The notes under the pieces were generated by a model. It was given only the letters and a program-made list of their open reading frames with translations. It had not been told where the DNA came from and searched no databases. From an uncultured Schlesneria sp. (GTDB lineage: Bacteria > Planctomycetota > Planctomycetia > Planctomycetales > Planctomycetaceae), in contig CAIOKO010000021.1 in the NCBI GenBank assembly GCA_903858935.1, positions 1 through 63,652 of the forward strand: 63,652 nucleotides of DNA, read 5' to 3'. Numbering within the stretch: position 1 is the stretch's first letter; every line of letters begins with the position of its first letter. Shown here in pieces: positions 9,803-19,131 of this stretch. Made by a program: the position numbers and the translations under genes.

Positions 9803-10360
9803 ATGTACACCCTTCTTTCAGAAACTGAAATTGCCGAACGAGTTGCCGAACTGGGTCGAATTTGCACCGAAACCTATCGTGGGCGACCGCTGACGGTACT
9901 CGGTGTCCTCAACGGAAGTGTCGTCCTTGTCGCTGATCTGATCCGTACAATCGACATCCCGCATCAGATCGGGTTTATCCGGGCTTCCAGCTATCGAGGC
10001 GAGACGACCGTCGCAGGCCAGTTAACTGTCAGCACCGACCTGATGCCGATGATTACGGGTCGAGACGTGCTGCTGGTGGATGACATCTTTGATACCGGTC
10101 GTACGATGGTCAAACTGCTCGAAGTCTTGAAGCAATACCAGCCTGCCAGTGTCCGAACGGCAGTACTGTTGTGGAAGCAGGGGCGTTGCGAAGTGGAGAT
10201 CACACCCGACTATCATGGATTTCTCATACCTGACGTCTTCGTCGTCGGGTATGGACTCGACTACAATGATGACCATCGTCATTTACCGAGGATTGCCGTG
10301 TTGCAGCCAACGGATCTCGGTTCGTCCGACGCGAATCAAACTGAGGAGGGCGACATTTGA
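9803..10360 (+). CDS. hpt: hypoxanthine phosphoribosyltransferase
   Basis: The 185-residue protein has the usual length for the family. It salvages hypoxanthine/guanine with PRPP to IMP/GMP in the cytoplasm. The PRPP-binding signature VDDIFDTGRT is at 92-101. The early loop GVLNGSV (34-40), the flexible-loop SSYRG region (62-66) and the late segment DVFVVGYGLDYN are all present. An upstream in-frame start would add 28 non-homologous residues, so I use the MYTLLSETEI start, although its ribosome site is weak. The stop overlaps the next start (TGATG), indicating translational coupling. Confidence 0.93.
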   Translation: MYTLLSETEIAERVAELGRICTETYRGRPLTVLGVLNGSVVLVADLIRTIDIPHQIGFIRASSYRGETTVAGQLTVSTDLMPMITGRDVLLVDDIFDTGRTMVKLLEVLKQYQPASVRTAVLLWKQGRCEVEITPDYHGFLIPDVFVVGYGLDYNDDHRHLPRIAVLQPTDLGSSDANQTEEGDI

Positions 10361-12090
10361 TGTTTTATGTACGATCAAACGTGTTCCCTGGTGTGACGCA
10401 CGGCGAAGGAGATTTCGAAATTGGTTATGTCGATGCGAATATCGGCAGTGCGAAGCTCCTGCTGACCCACGAAGCAGGTACACGCATCGACTCAGCGGCT
10501 CGGCGGGAAAGTTGCCCTCCCGTACGCTCAACATCTTCTTTCAAAAGTCCTGGTTTCGACTCAAAAAAATCCTGCACGTTGTTCCGCACCCTGGTACTGA
10601 TTGTCGTGGTGAGCCTCGGGAACGCCTGTTTTGCGGCAGAAAATGTCTGGTCGGTTCAAAAACTCAATTTGAACAAGCCATGGGACAAGTTCATCGATTC
10701 GACAATGCGCATCGAAGGTCGTGTCGGCAGCTTTGGCGGCGGACAGCTTCGACTCTTACGCTGTGAAGCGAAGTTCACGATCGATAATTCCAAACTGCGA
10801 ACCGTCGCAGCGAAAAATACTGTCGAGCTAACCGGTCGATTCAAGAAAGAGGGATCGAAACTCGAATTCGTCGTGAGCGACTTGAAAGTCGTACCGGGTT
10901 ATGCCGAGCAGTATGAATCGCGCGCACTGAAGCTCAAACGAGCCTCAGCGGACGAATGGACGGAACTGGGTGACTGGGCCAGTCGCCTTAGTCAATTTTA
11001 CGACGATGCCGAATTGATGAAGAAGGCGGATGAGTCCTACACGCGGGCGATCGAAGCCCAATATGAATCACTCAAGCCGACAGACGCGGAAGGCCGGTTT
11101 GCACTGGCGAAGAAAATCGAAGAATGGAAATTGCCATCTCGCCGAAAGATGGAATTGATCCACGAAGGTCTTCGCGTCCAATGGCAATCGTTGCAAAAGG
11201 TCGAGCCCCCTGATCCCGCGGCATGGCAGGCGTTCGCTGACGGACTCAAGGATCAACTGAACGGGACTTTGGAAGTGTTTCTCAAGATTCCGCGTGATTT
11301 GAAGGAAACATACGACCAAGATCCGAGCGCGACGTATCGCAAGGCCAACGATGAACTGCGAAGCCAGTTGCATCGTTTGTTTTTCGTCGCGGTGACTCGC
11401 AAGCGATTGCTGCACGGAGCGGCATCCGACGGACGGGATGGAGATTTGATCGCCGATAAGATTGATCAACTGATTCCCGAGGAAGCCGCCTTGGTTGAAA
11501 ACCAGCGCAAGTTGCGGCTGACGTATCGTCTGGCCAATGTCGCCACCGCAACTCGGTCTGACGTCGAAAACCTGTCAGCGTTATTTGTTGAACGATCACA
11601 ACCGGTCGAGGCGAAACAGGCTTTGACTCAGTGGGTCAAAGCTCATGAATTGCGGCTGAAGGGGGACGGTGTGATTGGCCTGAAACAACTGGCGGACGAG
11701 TATCTCACACTTTTAAATAATGAATCTGTCGCCGTGGAGTATCTGACTGACGCCTACAGAATCGATCCGACCGATGACGACGTGAAATCGAAACTGGCGT
11801 CTCTTGGTTACCAATGGAAGAACAGTCGGTGGCTGAAGGGAGCCCCGACCAATCCCGACGTTCCGACTTCGATGGCAGAATCACCCTCGGGAATCAGTGC
11901 CAATATGACAGCAACGGACTTGCGAAAACTGTTAGGACAACCAAGTTCGCTCTCCCGTGCGATTACCTCCCGTGGGATTACGGAAGTCTGGTGTTACGGC
12001 CCTGCGGGGAGTTCTCGTCTGGTTGTGCGTCTGGAACAAAAGGGTCGTGATACTGATCCCAAGGTGACAGCCGTTTCCAACCCCCGGTGA
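10360..12090 (+). CDS. hypothetical exported or membrane-anchored protein, TPR-like, coupled to hpt
   Basis: This is a 576-residue protein. GGAGGG lies 9 bases upstream of the ATG, which overlaps the hpt stop, so the start is well supported. A single hydrophobic segment (about 69-91, ending near FAAEN) is unusually deep for a signal peptide, so the protein may be anchored by it. The rest is largely helical, with repeats resembling TPRs in the last third (AVEYLTDAYRIDPTDDDV). The C-terminal part is reminiscent of outer-membrane quality-control lipoproteins (a TDLRKLLGQPSS segment), but I do not assign it to a family. Partner and function are unknown. Confidence 0.72.
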   Translation: MFYVRSNVFPGVTHGEGDFEIGYVDANIGSAKLLLTHEAGTRIDSAARRESCPPVRSTSSFKSPGFDSKKSCTLFRTLVLIVVVSLGNACFAAENVWSVQKLNLNKPWDKFIDSTMRIEGRVGSFGGGQLRLLRCEAKFTIDNSKLRTVAAKNTVELTGRFKKEGSKLEFVVSDLKVVPGYAEQYESRALKLKRASADEWTELGDWASRLSQFYDDAELMKKADESYTRAIEAQYESLKPTDAEGRFALAKKIEEWKLPSRRKMELIHEGLRVQWQSLQKVEPPDPAAWQAFADGLKDQLNGTLEVFLKIPRDLKETYDQDPSATYRKANDELRSQLHRLFFVAVTRKRLLHGAASDGRDGDLIADKIDQLIPEEAALVENQRKLRLTYRLANVATATRSDVENLSALFVERSQPVEAKQALTQWVKAHELRLKGDGVIGLKQLADEYLTLLNNESVAVEYLTDAYRIDPTDDDVKSKLASLGYQWKNSRWLKGAPTNPDVPTSMAESPSGISANMTATDLRKLLGQPSSLSRAITSRGITEVWCYGPAGSSRLVVRLEQKGRDTDPKVTAVSNPR

Positions 12091-12187
12091 TGTGAAGTCG
12101 ACCTGACGAGTGTATCCTGATGGATACCAGGGGCGGGCACCAAATGCCTTGACCCGTGCTGACGTGGCAACAAAAGGAACCTTCAAG

Positions 12188-13651
12188 ATGTTCACACCGA
12201 TGGAAAGACGAGACTTTCTTTCGTGGTCGACACATGGACTGACGGCCACCGCCGCCTGGCATCTGTTATCGCGTTCGGGTGGTTTGCGAGCGGCCACGAT
12301 CCCCGGCGAAGCGGCCGATCCACCGCCGCACCTTCCCGCTCATTGCAAGCGAGTGATCCACCTTTACATGTGCGGCGGGTTAAGTCATCTCGATTCGTTC
12401 GATTACAAACCGCTGCTGGAGAAGTACCACGGGCAGTCGCTGCCCGGGTCCGAAAAGCCCGAGACGTTTTTCGGGAAGATCGGACTACTGCGAAAAAACG
12501 ACTGGGAGTTTCGTCAGCATGGCGAGAGTGGCCTGTGGGTTTCCGACCTGTTTCCACATCTCGCCAGCGTGGCGGACGAATTGACCGTCATCCGATCGAT
12601 GGTAGCGGACTCGGCCAACCATACACCGGCGACGTTTCAGGCCAACACCGGTTTTCGATTGAATGGTTTTCCGGTTCTTGGTTCGTGGATGTCCTACGGA
12701 CTGGGGTGTGAAACCGATGACCTGCCTGCCTATGTGGTCCTTCCCGATCCACGAGGGTTTCCGGCGGGGGGAACGATTAACTGGTCGAATGGATTTCTTC
12801 CCGCTCGTTATCAGGGTGTTGCCTTCCGGACGAAGGGCCAGCCTATTGACGATCTGTTTCCCGCTCGGTCTGCCGACGCCCCGGCTGGTCAGTCGACGTT
12901 TGGGAGTCCGGACAGCGAGGCTGACACACGTGAATTCATTGCAGCCTTGAATCGGCATCATCAGGAAACTCGACCGGAGAGTGACCTGATCGCAAGAATG
13001 AACAGTTATGAACTGGCCGCGAAGATGCAGCTTTCGGTTCCGCGAGTCACCGACCTGACCGGCGAGACCGCTGCGACGCAGTCAGACTATGGCCTCGACC
13101 GAACTGAAACGGCCGAATTTGGTCGCAGTTGCCTGCTTGCAAGACGGCTGCTTGAACAAGGAGTGCGCTTCGTCCAGTTGTTTGCGGGTGGCTCATTCGG
13201 CTCACCCCGTATTAATTGGGACGGGCATGAAAACATGAAAGAGAACCATTCGCAGGAGGCGCTTCGTGTTGACCAGCCGGTTGCCGCGCTACTGCGGGAC
13301 TTGCGTCAGCGGGGAATGCTAGAAGACACGCTGGTATTATTCACCACCGAGTTTGGTCGAACTCCTTTCGCTCAGTCCGAAGCCAACGTGCTTGGTGGCG
13401 GTCGCGATCACAATATGTATGGCTTCAGCGTCTGGATGGCAGGGGGTGGACTGAAACACGGCATGAGTTACGGTACAACGGACGATATCGGATGGAAATC
13501 GGTCGATCAACAAGTGACCTGGCCTGACTTCCATGCGACCGTGCTAAGACTTCTGGGGATCGACCATACGCGATTGACCTATTATCACAACGGGATTGAA
13601 CGAAGGCTAACCAATGTTCATGGCGAAATTATTCAGGGTATTTTGAGTTGA
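12188..13651 (+). CDS. DUF1501 family protein with twin-arginine signal
   Basis: The 487-residue protein begins with MFTPMERRDFLSWST and a hydrophobic stretch, a Tat-like leader, after an AAGGA ribosome site. The DUF1501 hallmarks are clear: MCGGLSHLDSFDYKP, a PGSEKPETFF stretch, the metal-type SANHTPATFQ region, GHENMKENH and the late TEFGRTP motif. The family belongs to the alkaline-phosphatase/sulfatase-like fold and is greatly expanded in Planctomycetes. It is usually paired with a DUF1549/DUF1553 cytochrome-containing partner. No such partner is adjacent here, so this is an orphan copy. The substrate is unknown. Confidence 0.92.
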   Translation: MFTPMERRDFLSWSTHGLTATAAWHLLSRSGGLRAATIPGEAADPPPHLPAHCKRVIHLYMCGGLSHLDSFDYKPLLEKYHGQSLPGSEKPETFFGKIGLLRKNDWEFRQHGESGLWVSDLFPHLASVADELTVIRSMVADSANHTPATFQANTGFRLNGFPVLGSWMSYGLGCETDDLPAYVVLPDPRGFPAGGTINWSNGFLPARYQGVAFRTKGQPIDDLFPARSADAPAGQSTFGSPDSEADTREFIAALNRHHQETRPESDLIARMNSYELAAKMQLSVPRVTDLTGETAATQSDYGLDRTETAEFGRSCLLARRLLEQGVRFVQLFAGGSFGSPRINWDGHENMKENHSQEALRVDQPVAALLRDLRQRGMLEDTLVLFTTEFGRTPFAQSEANVLGGGRDHNMYGFSVWMAGGGLKHGMSYGTTDDIGWKSVDQQVTWPDFHATVLRLLGIDHTRLTYYHNGIERRLTNVHGEIIQGILS

Positions 13652-13676
13652 TGGGTCGACGATCATCGTAAGTTCG

Positions 13677-13772
13677 TGCACCACTTCTTGACGGTCATCC
13701 ATCAAGAAGTGCTCTTTGCCCGACGGAAAGCGAAGACACTGTTTCTCCAAAGACTCATACGTAGTGGCGCAG
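13677..13772. repeat. ~95-bp dispersed palindromic repeat, copy A
   Basis: Two stem-loop halves, CACTTCTTGA..TCAAGAAGTG and a second with AAGACACTGTTTCTC and GTAGTGGC, match the elements at 14217-14309 and 30572-30666 in order and spacing. The most constant pieces are the TCAAG-x-AGTG-x-TCTT arm and the C(A/C)AAGACTC-type stretch. It is non-coding and lies just after the DUF1501 gene. Confidence 0.7.
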
Positions 13773-13821
13773 AATTCGAAGTTAGAAAAAATCATTACTG
13801 AAAGAAGCCGGTAGAGAATTC

Positions 13822-14187
13822 ATGGCAAAATGTGAGCTTGGATACTTGTGCGAAGTTTGTGGAGCGGAAGTTGAAGACATTACGCAAAGCGACCTTTACC
13901 TGCGATTCGTTTTAGGCGAGGTGGAAGCCCGATATCTGATGACGGCTAAAGAACGCCACCTTCGTTGCAACCCTGTTGCAGCTCAGTTCATCATTGATCC
14001 TGGATTTGACCCCATTATCGTCGAAGGACCATTCGACAAGCGCAATCAGGATCAGACTGAAGTGGCTCGCCGCGAAGCCCGAACGACACTCGCCTGGCGT
14101 CGGCTTCAGGAAGTTCGCAGTCTTGGTATTCCCATCAGCGACTATCCGTTGGATCGGATGGAAGCGGCTCAAGCGACGGAACAGTAG
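13822..14187 (+). CDS. conserved hypothetical protein with N-terminal CxxC
   Basis: The 121-residue soluble protein has no export signal. An early C-x-x-C pair (CEVCGAEVED) suggests metal binding or a redox pair. The middle reads MTAKERHLRCNPVAAQFIIDP, followed by a charged C-terminal helix. Length and composition suggest a real gene: it has few rare codons, and a small conserved-looking N-terminal domain. It is bracketed by two copies of the same dispersed repeat. I do not know its function. Confidence 0.65.
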   Translation: MAKCELGYLCEVCGAEVEDITQSDLYLRFVLGEVEARYLMTAKERHLRCNPVAAQFIIDPGFDPIIVEGPFDKRNQDQTEVARREARTTLAWRRLQEVRSLGIPISDYPLDRMEAAQATEQ

Positions 14188-14216
14188 ACTTTACAAAGTC
14201 CCTAACAATGCAGAAT

Positions 14217-14309
14217 GTGCCACTGATTGAACGTATTCGGTCAAGCAGTGCTCTTCCCACCGGCAGAAGAGGCCACTGCTTTTCCGCAGACTCCAAAGCA
14301 GTGGCACAA
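14217..14309. repeat. ~95-bp dispersed palindromic repeat, copy B
   Basis: It begins TGTGCCACTG, has the arm TCAAGCAGTGCTCTT, then AGAAGAGGCCACTGC, CAGACTCCAAAGCAGTGGC, and ends CACA. The outer ends TGTGCCACTG and CAGTGGCACA are perfect inverted repeats, which makes this the best-preserved copy. Confidence 0.75.
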
Positions 14310-14372
14310 ATATGATTCACAGCGTAAGTTGTGAAATTGAGACTAACCTCCCTTTGATTTCCTAAAAACACC

Positions 14373-15023
14373 ATGGCGCTTTGGCCAGAACAGAGTATGA
14401 CTCAGAACCTGCTGGCGAATGCCAGGCAGGGAGATCGCGCCGCCGTGAACCGGCTGTTGGAGCGGCATCGAGTTTCGCTCAAAAAGCTGATTCAACTGAG
14501 GCTCGACCGCAAAATTGCCAGACGGGTCGACGCCAGCGATGTCGTTCAAGACGTCTTAATGGAAGCCAACACGCGACTGCAGGACTATCTGGCTGATCCG
14601 AAAATGCCGTTTCATTTGTGGCTGCGGCAATTGGCGCAGGATCGGATGATCGACGTTTACCGGCGACATCGCGGTGCTCAACGTCGAAGTCTCGACCGGG
14701 AACAGTCGATCGCCGCTCCCCAGTTTTCGGATCAATCGGGATTCGACCTGATGGGTCAATTGGCCGACCACGAACTGACACCGGCAGCGGCCAGTATCCG
14801 CAAGGAATTAGAAGCTCGCTTCGTGCTGGCCCTGGATCAACTGGAAGACGAAGACCGCGAAATTGTGTTGATGAGGCACTTTGAACAACTCGGCAACAGC
14901 GAGGTCGCCGACGCACTTGGTTTGTCCGCCGCTGCAGCCGGGATGAGACATTTGAGGGCTCTACGCAAGCTGCGAGCGATTCTTGGTGATCGACCGTCAC
15001 AGTCAGGAAGTCGGGTTGAATGA
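14373..15023 (+). CDS. ECF-type RNA polymerase sigma factor
   Basis: This is a 216-residue sigma-70 family protein with regions 2 and 4. Region 2 reads DASDVVQDVLMEA and FHLWLRQLAQDRMIDVYRRH. Region 4 reads LEDEDREIVLMRHFEQLGNSE followed by a helix-turn-helix (VADALGLSAAAAGMRHLRALRKL). The length and an extended linker match the planctomycete-type ECF groups that sit beside protein kinases. The kinase gene follows 75 bases downstream on the same strand. No anti-sigma gene is adjacent. The kinase may therefore control this sigma factor, but that is inference from position. A second possible ATG (14397) is close by. Confidence 0.92.
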   Translation: MALWPEQSMTQNLLANARQGDRAAVNRLLERHRVSLKKLIQLRLDRKIARRVDASDVVQDVLMEANTRLQDYLADPKMPFHLWLRQLAQDRMIDVYRRHRGAQRRSLDREQSIAAPQFSDQSGFDLMGQLADHELTPAAASIRKELEARFVLALDQLEDEDREIVLMRHFEQLGNSEVADALGLSAAAAGMRHLRALRKLRAILGDRPSQSGSRVE

Positions 15024-15098
15024 GTCACGAAAGAACGCGTGACAGCCTAACTATAGTTCTCTTTGAAGACTGAACTTTGAAAATCATGGACCTACCGA

Positions 15099-16784
15099 AT
15101 GTCGCCCAGTCACGATGAATTGCTCGTTTCACTTTTAGACCGTGTGCTGGAATCGTCACGGGGTGGAAGTTCCGAGGCATTTGAATCCATTGTGCGCGAG
15201 CACCCCGAGTTGGCGATCGAACTGCGCGAGCTGTGGGCCACGATGCAGATTGCAGATGATTTTGCCAGTTTCTCAGAGTTGCTCGATGGTGATTCGTCGA
15301 TTGATTCAAGCGTTTCAAGAACTGCCGCGAATCCGCCAGAGGATTGTGGCGATTATGAGTTACTCGGGGAACTGGGGCGGGGCGGGATGGGGGTCGTTTA
15401 CCGGGCACGGCAAAAAAGCCTCGACCGGATCGTCGCGCTCAAGATGATTTTGCGCGGCGACCACGCTTCGACAGCCGATATCGCTCGATTTCGAGCAGAA
15501 GCCGAGTCAGCGGCTCAGTTGCATCACCCCAACATTGTCAACGTTTACGAAGTTGGCGAGTTTGAGGGGCGTCCCTACTTCAGCATGAAGCTGATCGAAG
15601 GAACAACGCTGGCCAAGCGACTGGCCGATGGACCTCTTCCTTCCCGTATGGCGGCTGAAATGCTTGCTCCGATCTGCCGGGCGATTGCCGACGCACACCG
15701 ACGCGGGGTGCTGCACCGCGACCTCAAACCGTCGAATATTCTGATTGACTCGGAAGGAAGGACATACGTCACAGATTTTGGGTTGGCCAAACGTCTGACA
15801 ACGGGACCAAACGATTTTGAAGATTCGACACTTGCTTCCAATCTGACAATGACAGGTGCGATTTTAGGGACGCCCGGTTACATGGCCCCGGAGCAGGCGG
15901 CTGGTGGGCGCGGGGAAGTCAGCTCGGCAACGGACATCTATTCTCTTGGTGCGATCTTGTACGCGATGTTAACGGGTCGCCCTCCATTTCAAGCTGCGTC
16001 GGCCGTCGATACGGTGTTAATGGTTCGTGAACAGGACCCGCTGCCACCGCGAATGCTCAATCCTCAAGCCGATCCCGATCTGGAAATGATCTGCCTGAAG
16101 TGTCTGCAGAAGCCTGCGGATTTAAGGTACGCCACGGCCGACGCACTGGCTGACGACCTCGAAGCATTCTTGAAAAGCGAACCGATTTCGGCTCGTTCGA
16201 CGCAACTGTCTCAGATTATTTCGCTCGCCTTTCGTGAGACGCACCACGCAGCGATCCTCGAAAACTGGGGATTGTTATGGATGTGGCACAGCATGGTCGT
16301 CATGGTAATGTGTATTATTACAAACGTGATGCACTACAACGGCATCGAATCGAGATGGCCATATGCAACGATGTGGTCGTTCGGGTCGTGCGGCTGGGCA
16401 TTCATCTTCTGGGAACTAAGGCGTCGTTCAGGCCCCATCACGTTTGTTGAACGCCAGATCGCCCATGTTTGGGCGGGAAGCGTGGGGTCGAGTATGTTTC
16501 TGTACGGACTGGAACCGATTCTAAAGCTTCCCGTACTGACACTTTCGCCAATTCTTCCATTGATTGCCGGAAATGTCTTTTTCGCGAAAGCGGGTATCCT
16601 GTCGGGTAAGTTCTATGTCCAGGGAGTCGCCCTTTATTTGACGTCCGTTATTATGGCGTTCCTGCAGTTGTATCCGCGTTACGACTTTGGTGTTTCATTG
16701 CTTGGCGTCGTCCTCGGAGCCTGTTTCTTTCTGCCAGGTCTGAAATACCACCGTCAACGGGCTCGAAATTTGCGAAAGAATTGA
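15099..16784 (+). CDS. Ser/Thr protein kinase with C-terminal multi-pass membrane domain
   Basis: The 561-residue protein has an N-terminal helical segment (1-60). The kinase domain (about 85-365) has GRGGMGVVY (93-101), lysine K115, HRDLKPSN (206-213), DFG (226-228) and GTPGYMAPE. The C-terminal 180 residues carry about five or six hydrophobic helices (for example MVVMVMCIITNVM and LYLTSVIMAFLQL). No TPR or WD repeats follow, which differs from the commonest planctomycete kinases. It lies directly after an ECF sigma gene, a recurrent pairing in this phylum. The membrane domain is a plausible sensor. Confidence 0.93.
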   Translation: MSPSHDELLVSLLDRVLESSRGGSSEAFESIVREHPELAIELRELWATMQIADDFASFSELLDGDSSIDSSVSRTAANPPEDCGDYELLGELGRGGMGVVYRARQKSLDRIVALKMILRGDHASTADIARFRAEAESAAQLHHPNIVNVYEVGEFEGRPYFSMKLIEGTTLAKRLADGPLPSRMAAEMLAPICRAIADAHRRGVLHRDLKPSNILIDSEGRTYVTDFGLAKRLTTGPNDFEDSTLASNLTMTGAILGTPGYMAPEQAAGGRGEVSSATDIYSLGAILYAMLTGRPPFQAASAVDTVLMVREQDPLPPRMLNPQADPDLEMICLKCLQKPADLRYATADALADDLEAFLKSEPISARSTQLSQIISLAFRETHHAAILENWGLLWMWHSMVVMVMCIITNVMHYNGIESRWPYATMWSFGSCGWAFIFWELRRRSGPITFVERQIAHVWAGSVGSSMFLYGLEPILKLPVLTLSPILPLIAGNVFFAKAGILSGKFYVQGVALYLTSVIMAFLQLYPRYDFGVSLLGVVLGACFFLPGLKYHRQRARNLRKN

Positions 16785-16839
16785 ATCGGATTTCATGCCA
16801 TGCAACACAGTTCTCTTCGAGGCTTAATAAGGTACTGAC

Positions 16840-17724
16840 ATGTGCGGATTACTAAGTGGGTTATCGTTGTCTGTCTTACTCGCCGCTGCCGATCCGTCGT
16901 CAGCGATCCAGATTGATGGTGCACAACTCACCCTGATTGAACACGCTGAGATTTCCGCGCGAGAAGCGGGCGTGTTAAACCAGATTTATGTGACGGAAGG
17001 AAAGACCGTCGAAGCGGACGCTCCGTTGGCCTTGATTGACGATCTCGACGCAAAATTAGCTCAACAGCGCGCTGATACCGAATATGCGATGGCAAAGTCG
17101 CTGGCTGAAAACGACCTTCGAGTACGATTTACCAGGAAATCGCTGGACGTTGCCAAATCTGAATTGAAACGGTCGCTCGAGTCCGTCGAAAAGTTTCCGA
17201 AAAGTGTCTCACAGACAGAGCTGGACAGATTGAAGCTGCTTGCTGACAAAGCCGAATTGGAAGTAGACCTGTCAGAAGTCGAGAGGGCGCAGTCCAAACT
17301 GTCGCTCCAGCTGAAGAAGCATGATCTTGACCGTGCAACACTGCATCTTGAACGCCGCACAATCAAGGCCCCATTCCCAGGGATGGTCGTACAATGGAAA
17401 CGCCAGCGAGGGGAATGGGTCGATGCTGCAACGCCCGTTGCCCGGCTGATTCGGCTCAATCGTCTTCGGGCTGAAGGTTTTGTGAGTTCCAAGAATTCTT
17501 CGACGAAACTTATCGGACGTTCGGCCACGTTCCTGGTGAATGGGATCAAGCACAAGGGAACGCTCAACTTTGTGCATCCGGAAATCGATCCTGTGAATCA
17601 ACAAGTCCGCGTCTGGGCCGAAATCGAAAACGAAGACCTTTCGTTACGGCCCGGTGAAACGGGAACGCTGTTTATCAATGAAGCCGAAATCGTAAAGGGG
17701 GAGCTCCCGTCGAAAGTGAAGTGA
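16840..17724 (+). CDS. HlyD/RND-type membrane-fusion (periplasmic adaptor) protein
   Basis: The 294-residue protein has a short hydrophobic leader (about 1-20). It then has a biotinyl-lipoyl-like first half (AREAGVLNQIYVTEGKTVEA), a long coiled-coil hairpin (about 65-170), the second lipoyl half (RTIKAPFPGMVVQWKRQRGEWV) and a beta-barrel domain ending in RPGETGTLFI. Members link inner-membrane transporters to outer components. No transporter or TolC-like gene is adjacent; the 55-base gap after the kinase could mean co-transcription. An AAGG site precedes the ATG. Confidence 0.85.
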   Translation: MCGLLSGLSLSVLLAAADPSSAIQIDGAQLTLIEHAEISAREAGVLNQIYVTEGKTVEADAPLALIDDLDAKLAQQRADTEYAMAKSLAENDLRVRFTRKSLDVAKSELKRSLESVEKFPKSVSQTELDRLKLLADKAELEVDLSEVERAQSKLSLQLKKHDLDRATLHLERRTIKAPFPGMVVQWKRQRGEWVDAATPVARLIRLNRLRAEGFVSSKNSSTKLIGRSATFLVNGIKHKGTLNFVHPEIDPVNQQVRVWAEIENEDLSLRPGETGTLFINEAEIVKGELPSKVK

Positions 17725-17932
17725 TGTAACAGGACAATGATCCCCGTTGCCACGATTTCGTCCTTTCTGCTAGGCTTCCACTCAAGTCATCCCAGTGGCT
17801 GATTGCGGTGGTTTCATGGTGTTTGCGGAAAATCCTCGACACGTGACGTGTCGCGAGTTTGCTATGGGCCGATCATCCGAAACGGCCCGTCGGGTGGGGA
17901 CTCAATACCTCAGTTAGAGAGCGTACGGATTC

Positions 17933-18727
17933 ATGGCGAGACTTACTCAGGCTGATCTCAACGAACTCAATCAGTCTTTCGAGCAGGATTCGCCTGCTGA
18001 TCTGCTCCGTTGGGTCAGAGAAATGTTCGGCGAGCGCGCGGCGATGCTTTCGGCCATGCAGCGGGCAGGATGCGTGGTGTGTCATATGATCGGCCGGGAA
18101 CGGCTAAACATGCCAATCCTGTTTGTCGATACCGGCGTCAACTTCCAGGAAACGCTCGACACCAGGGATCGTGTGGCGAAGGAATACGGATTAAACGTCA
18201 TTACCCTTGTACCGCTGAAAACGATGGAAGAACAGACAAAGGAATTGGGGATATTGTATCTAACCCCTGAAGGACAAAAGCAGTGTTGTTCGTTACGCAA
18301 GATCGAACCATTGCTGCAAGCAAAAGGGCGTTTTGATTGCCTGGTTGGCAGCCTGCGTCGAGCGGAAGGTGGCAGACGAGGTACCATCCCGATTATTAGT
18401 ATTGACGTGCAAATGAACTGCGTGCGAGTTAACCCGCTCGCCAACTTTACCGACGAAGATCTCGATGCCTATGTGGCCGAGCACGATGTGATTGTCAATC
18501 CGCTTCACTCGCAGGGGTACACGACGATCGGTTGTAACCGTTGTACAACCCCGGTGCTACCAAACGAACCAAAACGAGCCGGCCGATGGCGACATCTTGG
18601 AATGTGGTCAGCGTATTGTGAGATCAATCCGAGCGACAGGGCTGGCGGAGGCTTGGTGAAATCAATCGATTTGTCGCAGGATCTTGTCGACCGATTGCTC
18701 GGTCGTAAGACCGATTTCGCGATTTGA
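17933..18727 (+). CDS. cysH: phosphoadenylyl/adenylyl-sulfate reductase family protein (CysH-like)
   Basis: The 264-residue protein belongs to the PAPS/APS reductase (adenine-nucleotide alpha-hydrolase-like) family. Features are [17 protein letters not shown] (63-79), and CC (118-119) with C-x-x-C (201-204), the four-cysteine set that holds a 4Fe-4S cluster in APS-type enzymes. R-x-GRW-type residues follow (KRAGRW, 214-219). The usual C-terminal catalytic ECG(L/I)H motif is absent; in its place is WSAYCEIN with a single Cys229. The reaction expected of the family is reduction of APS/PAPS to sulfite, but the altered motif makes the substrate uncertain. There are no sulfate-assimilation neighbours. 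Confidence 0.82.
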   Translation: MARLTQADLNELNQSFEQDSPADLLRWVREMFGERAAMLSAMQRAGCVVCHMIGRERLNMPILFVDTGVNFQETLDTRDRVAKEYGLNVITLVPLKTMEEQTKELGILYLTPEGQKQCCSLRKIEPLLQAKGRFDCLVGSLRRAEGGRRGTIPIISIDVQMNCVRVNPLANFTDEDLDAYVAEHDVIVNPLHSQGYTTIGCNRCTTPVLPNEPKRAGRWRHLGMWSAYCEINPSDRAGGGLVKSIDLSQDLVDRLLGRKTDFAI

Positions 18728-18821
18728 ATCGGTCGATTCAAAGGAAACGTTGTTAAGTGACAGCGGTGGCGCTTGACGCGGGAACGTTCCCCGCTCATGA
18801 TGTCCCTCCGCAGATTTTCGA

Positions 18822-18905
18822 GCCGATGTGGCGGAACTGGCAGACGCGCTGGATTCAAAATCCAGTGTCCCAAAAGACGTGTGGGTTCGAGTCCCACCAT
18901 CGGCA
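18822..18905 (+). tRNA. tRNA-Leu (CAA)
   Basis: A full cloverleaf is present. Acceptor GCCGATG pairs with CATCGGC, the anticodon stem TGGAT/ATCCA closes the loop TCAAAA with anticodon CAA, and a long class II variable arm follows. The T arm is GTGGG TTCGAGT CCCAC, and discriminator A is at 18905. No CCA is encoded. Confidence 0.97.
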
Positions 18906-18913
18906 CTCTTACT

Positions 18914-18952
18914 GCAAAAGGACTTACGGCGAATTGCCATAAGTCCTTTTGC
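18914..18952 (+). terminator. hairpin terminator after tRNA-Leu
   Basis: A perfect 13-bp inverted repeat (GCAAAAGGACTTA and its complement) surrounds a 13-base loop, 8 bases after the tRNA. The A/T-rich arms supply a T run on either strand. Confidence 0.7.
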
Positions 18953-19131
18953 GATTCCGAATGCTGTTCCTCGTTTGTTGCATGATCGGATTTGATTTCT
19001 TCTGAATGATCGAAGTTCAGATTTGGGGGGGGGCAAGCAGATTCTAAAGTGTTCCCCACGGCAATGGCGTTCAGGTTCGACCGTGGATACCATCGTTCCT
19101 GTGTTTTCGAAGTCGAGACCAACAGGACAAA

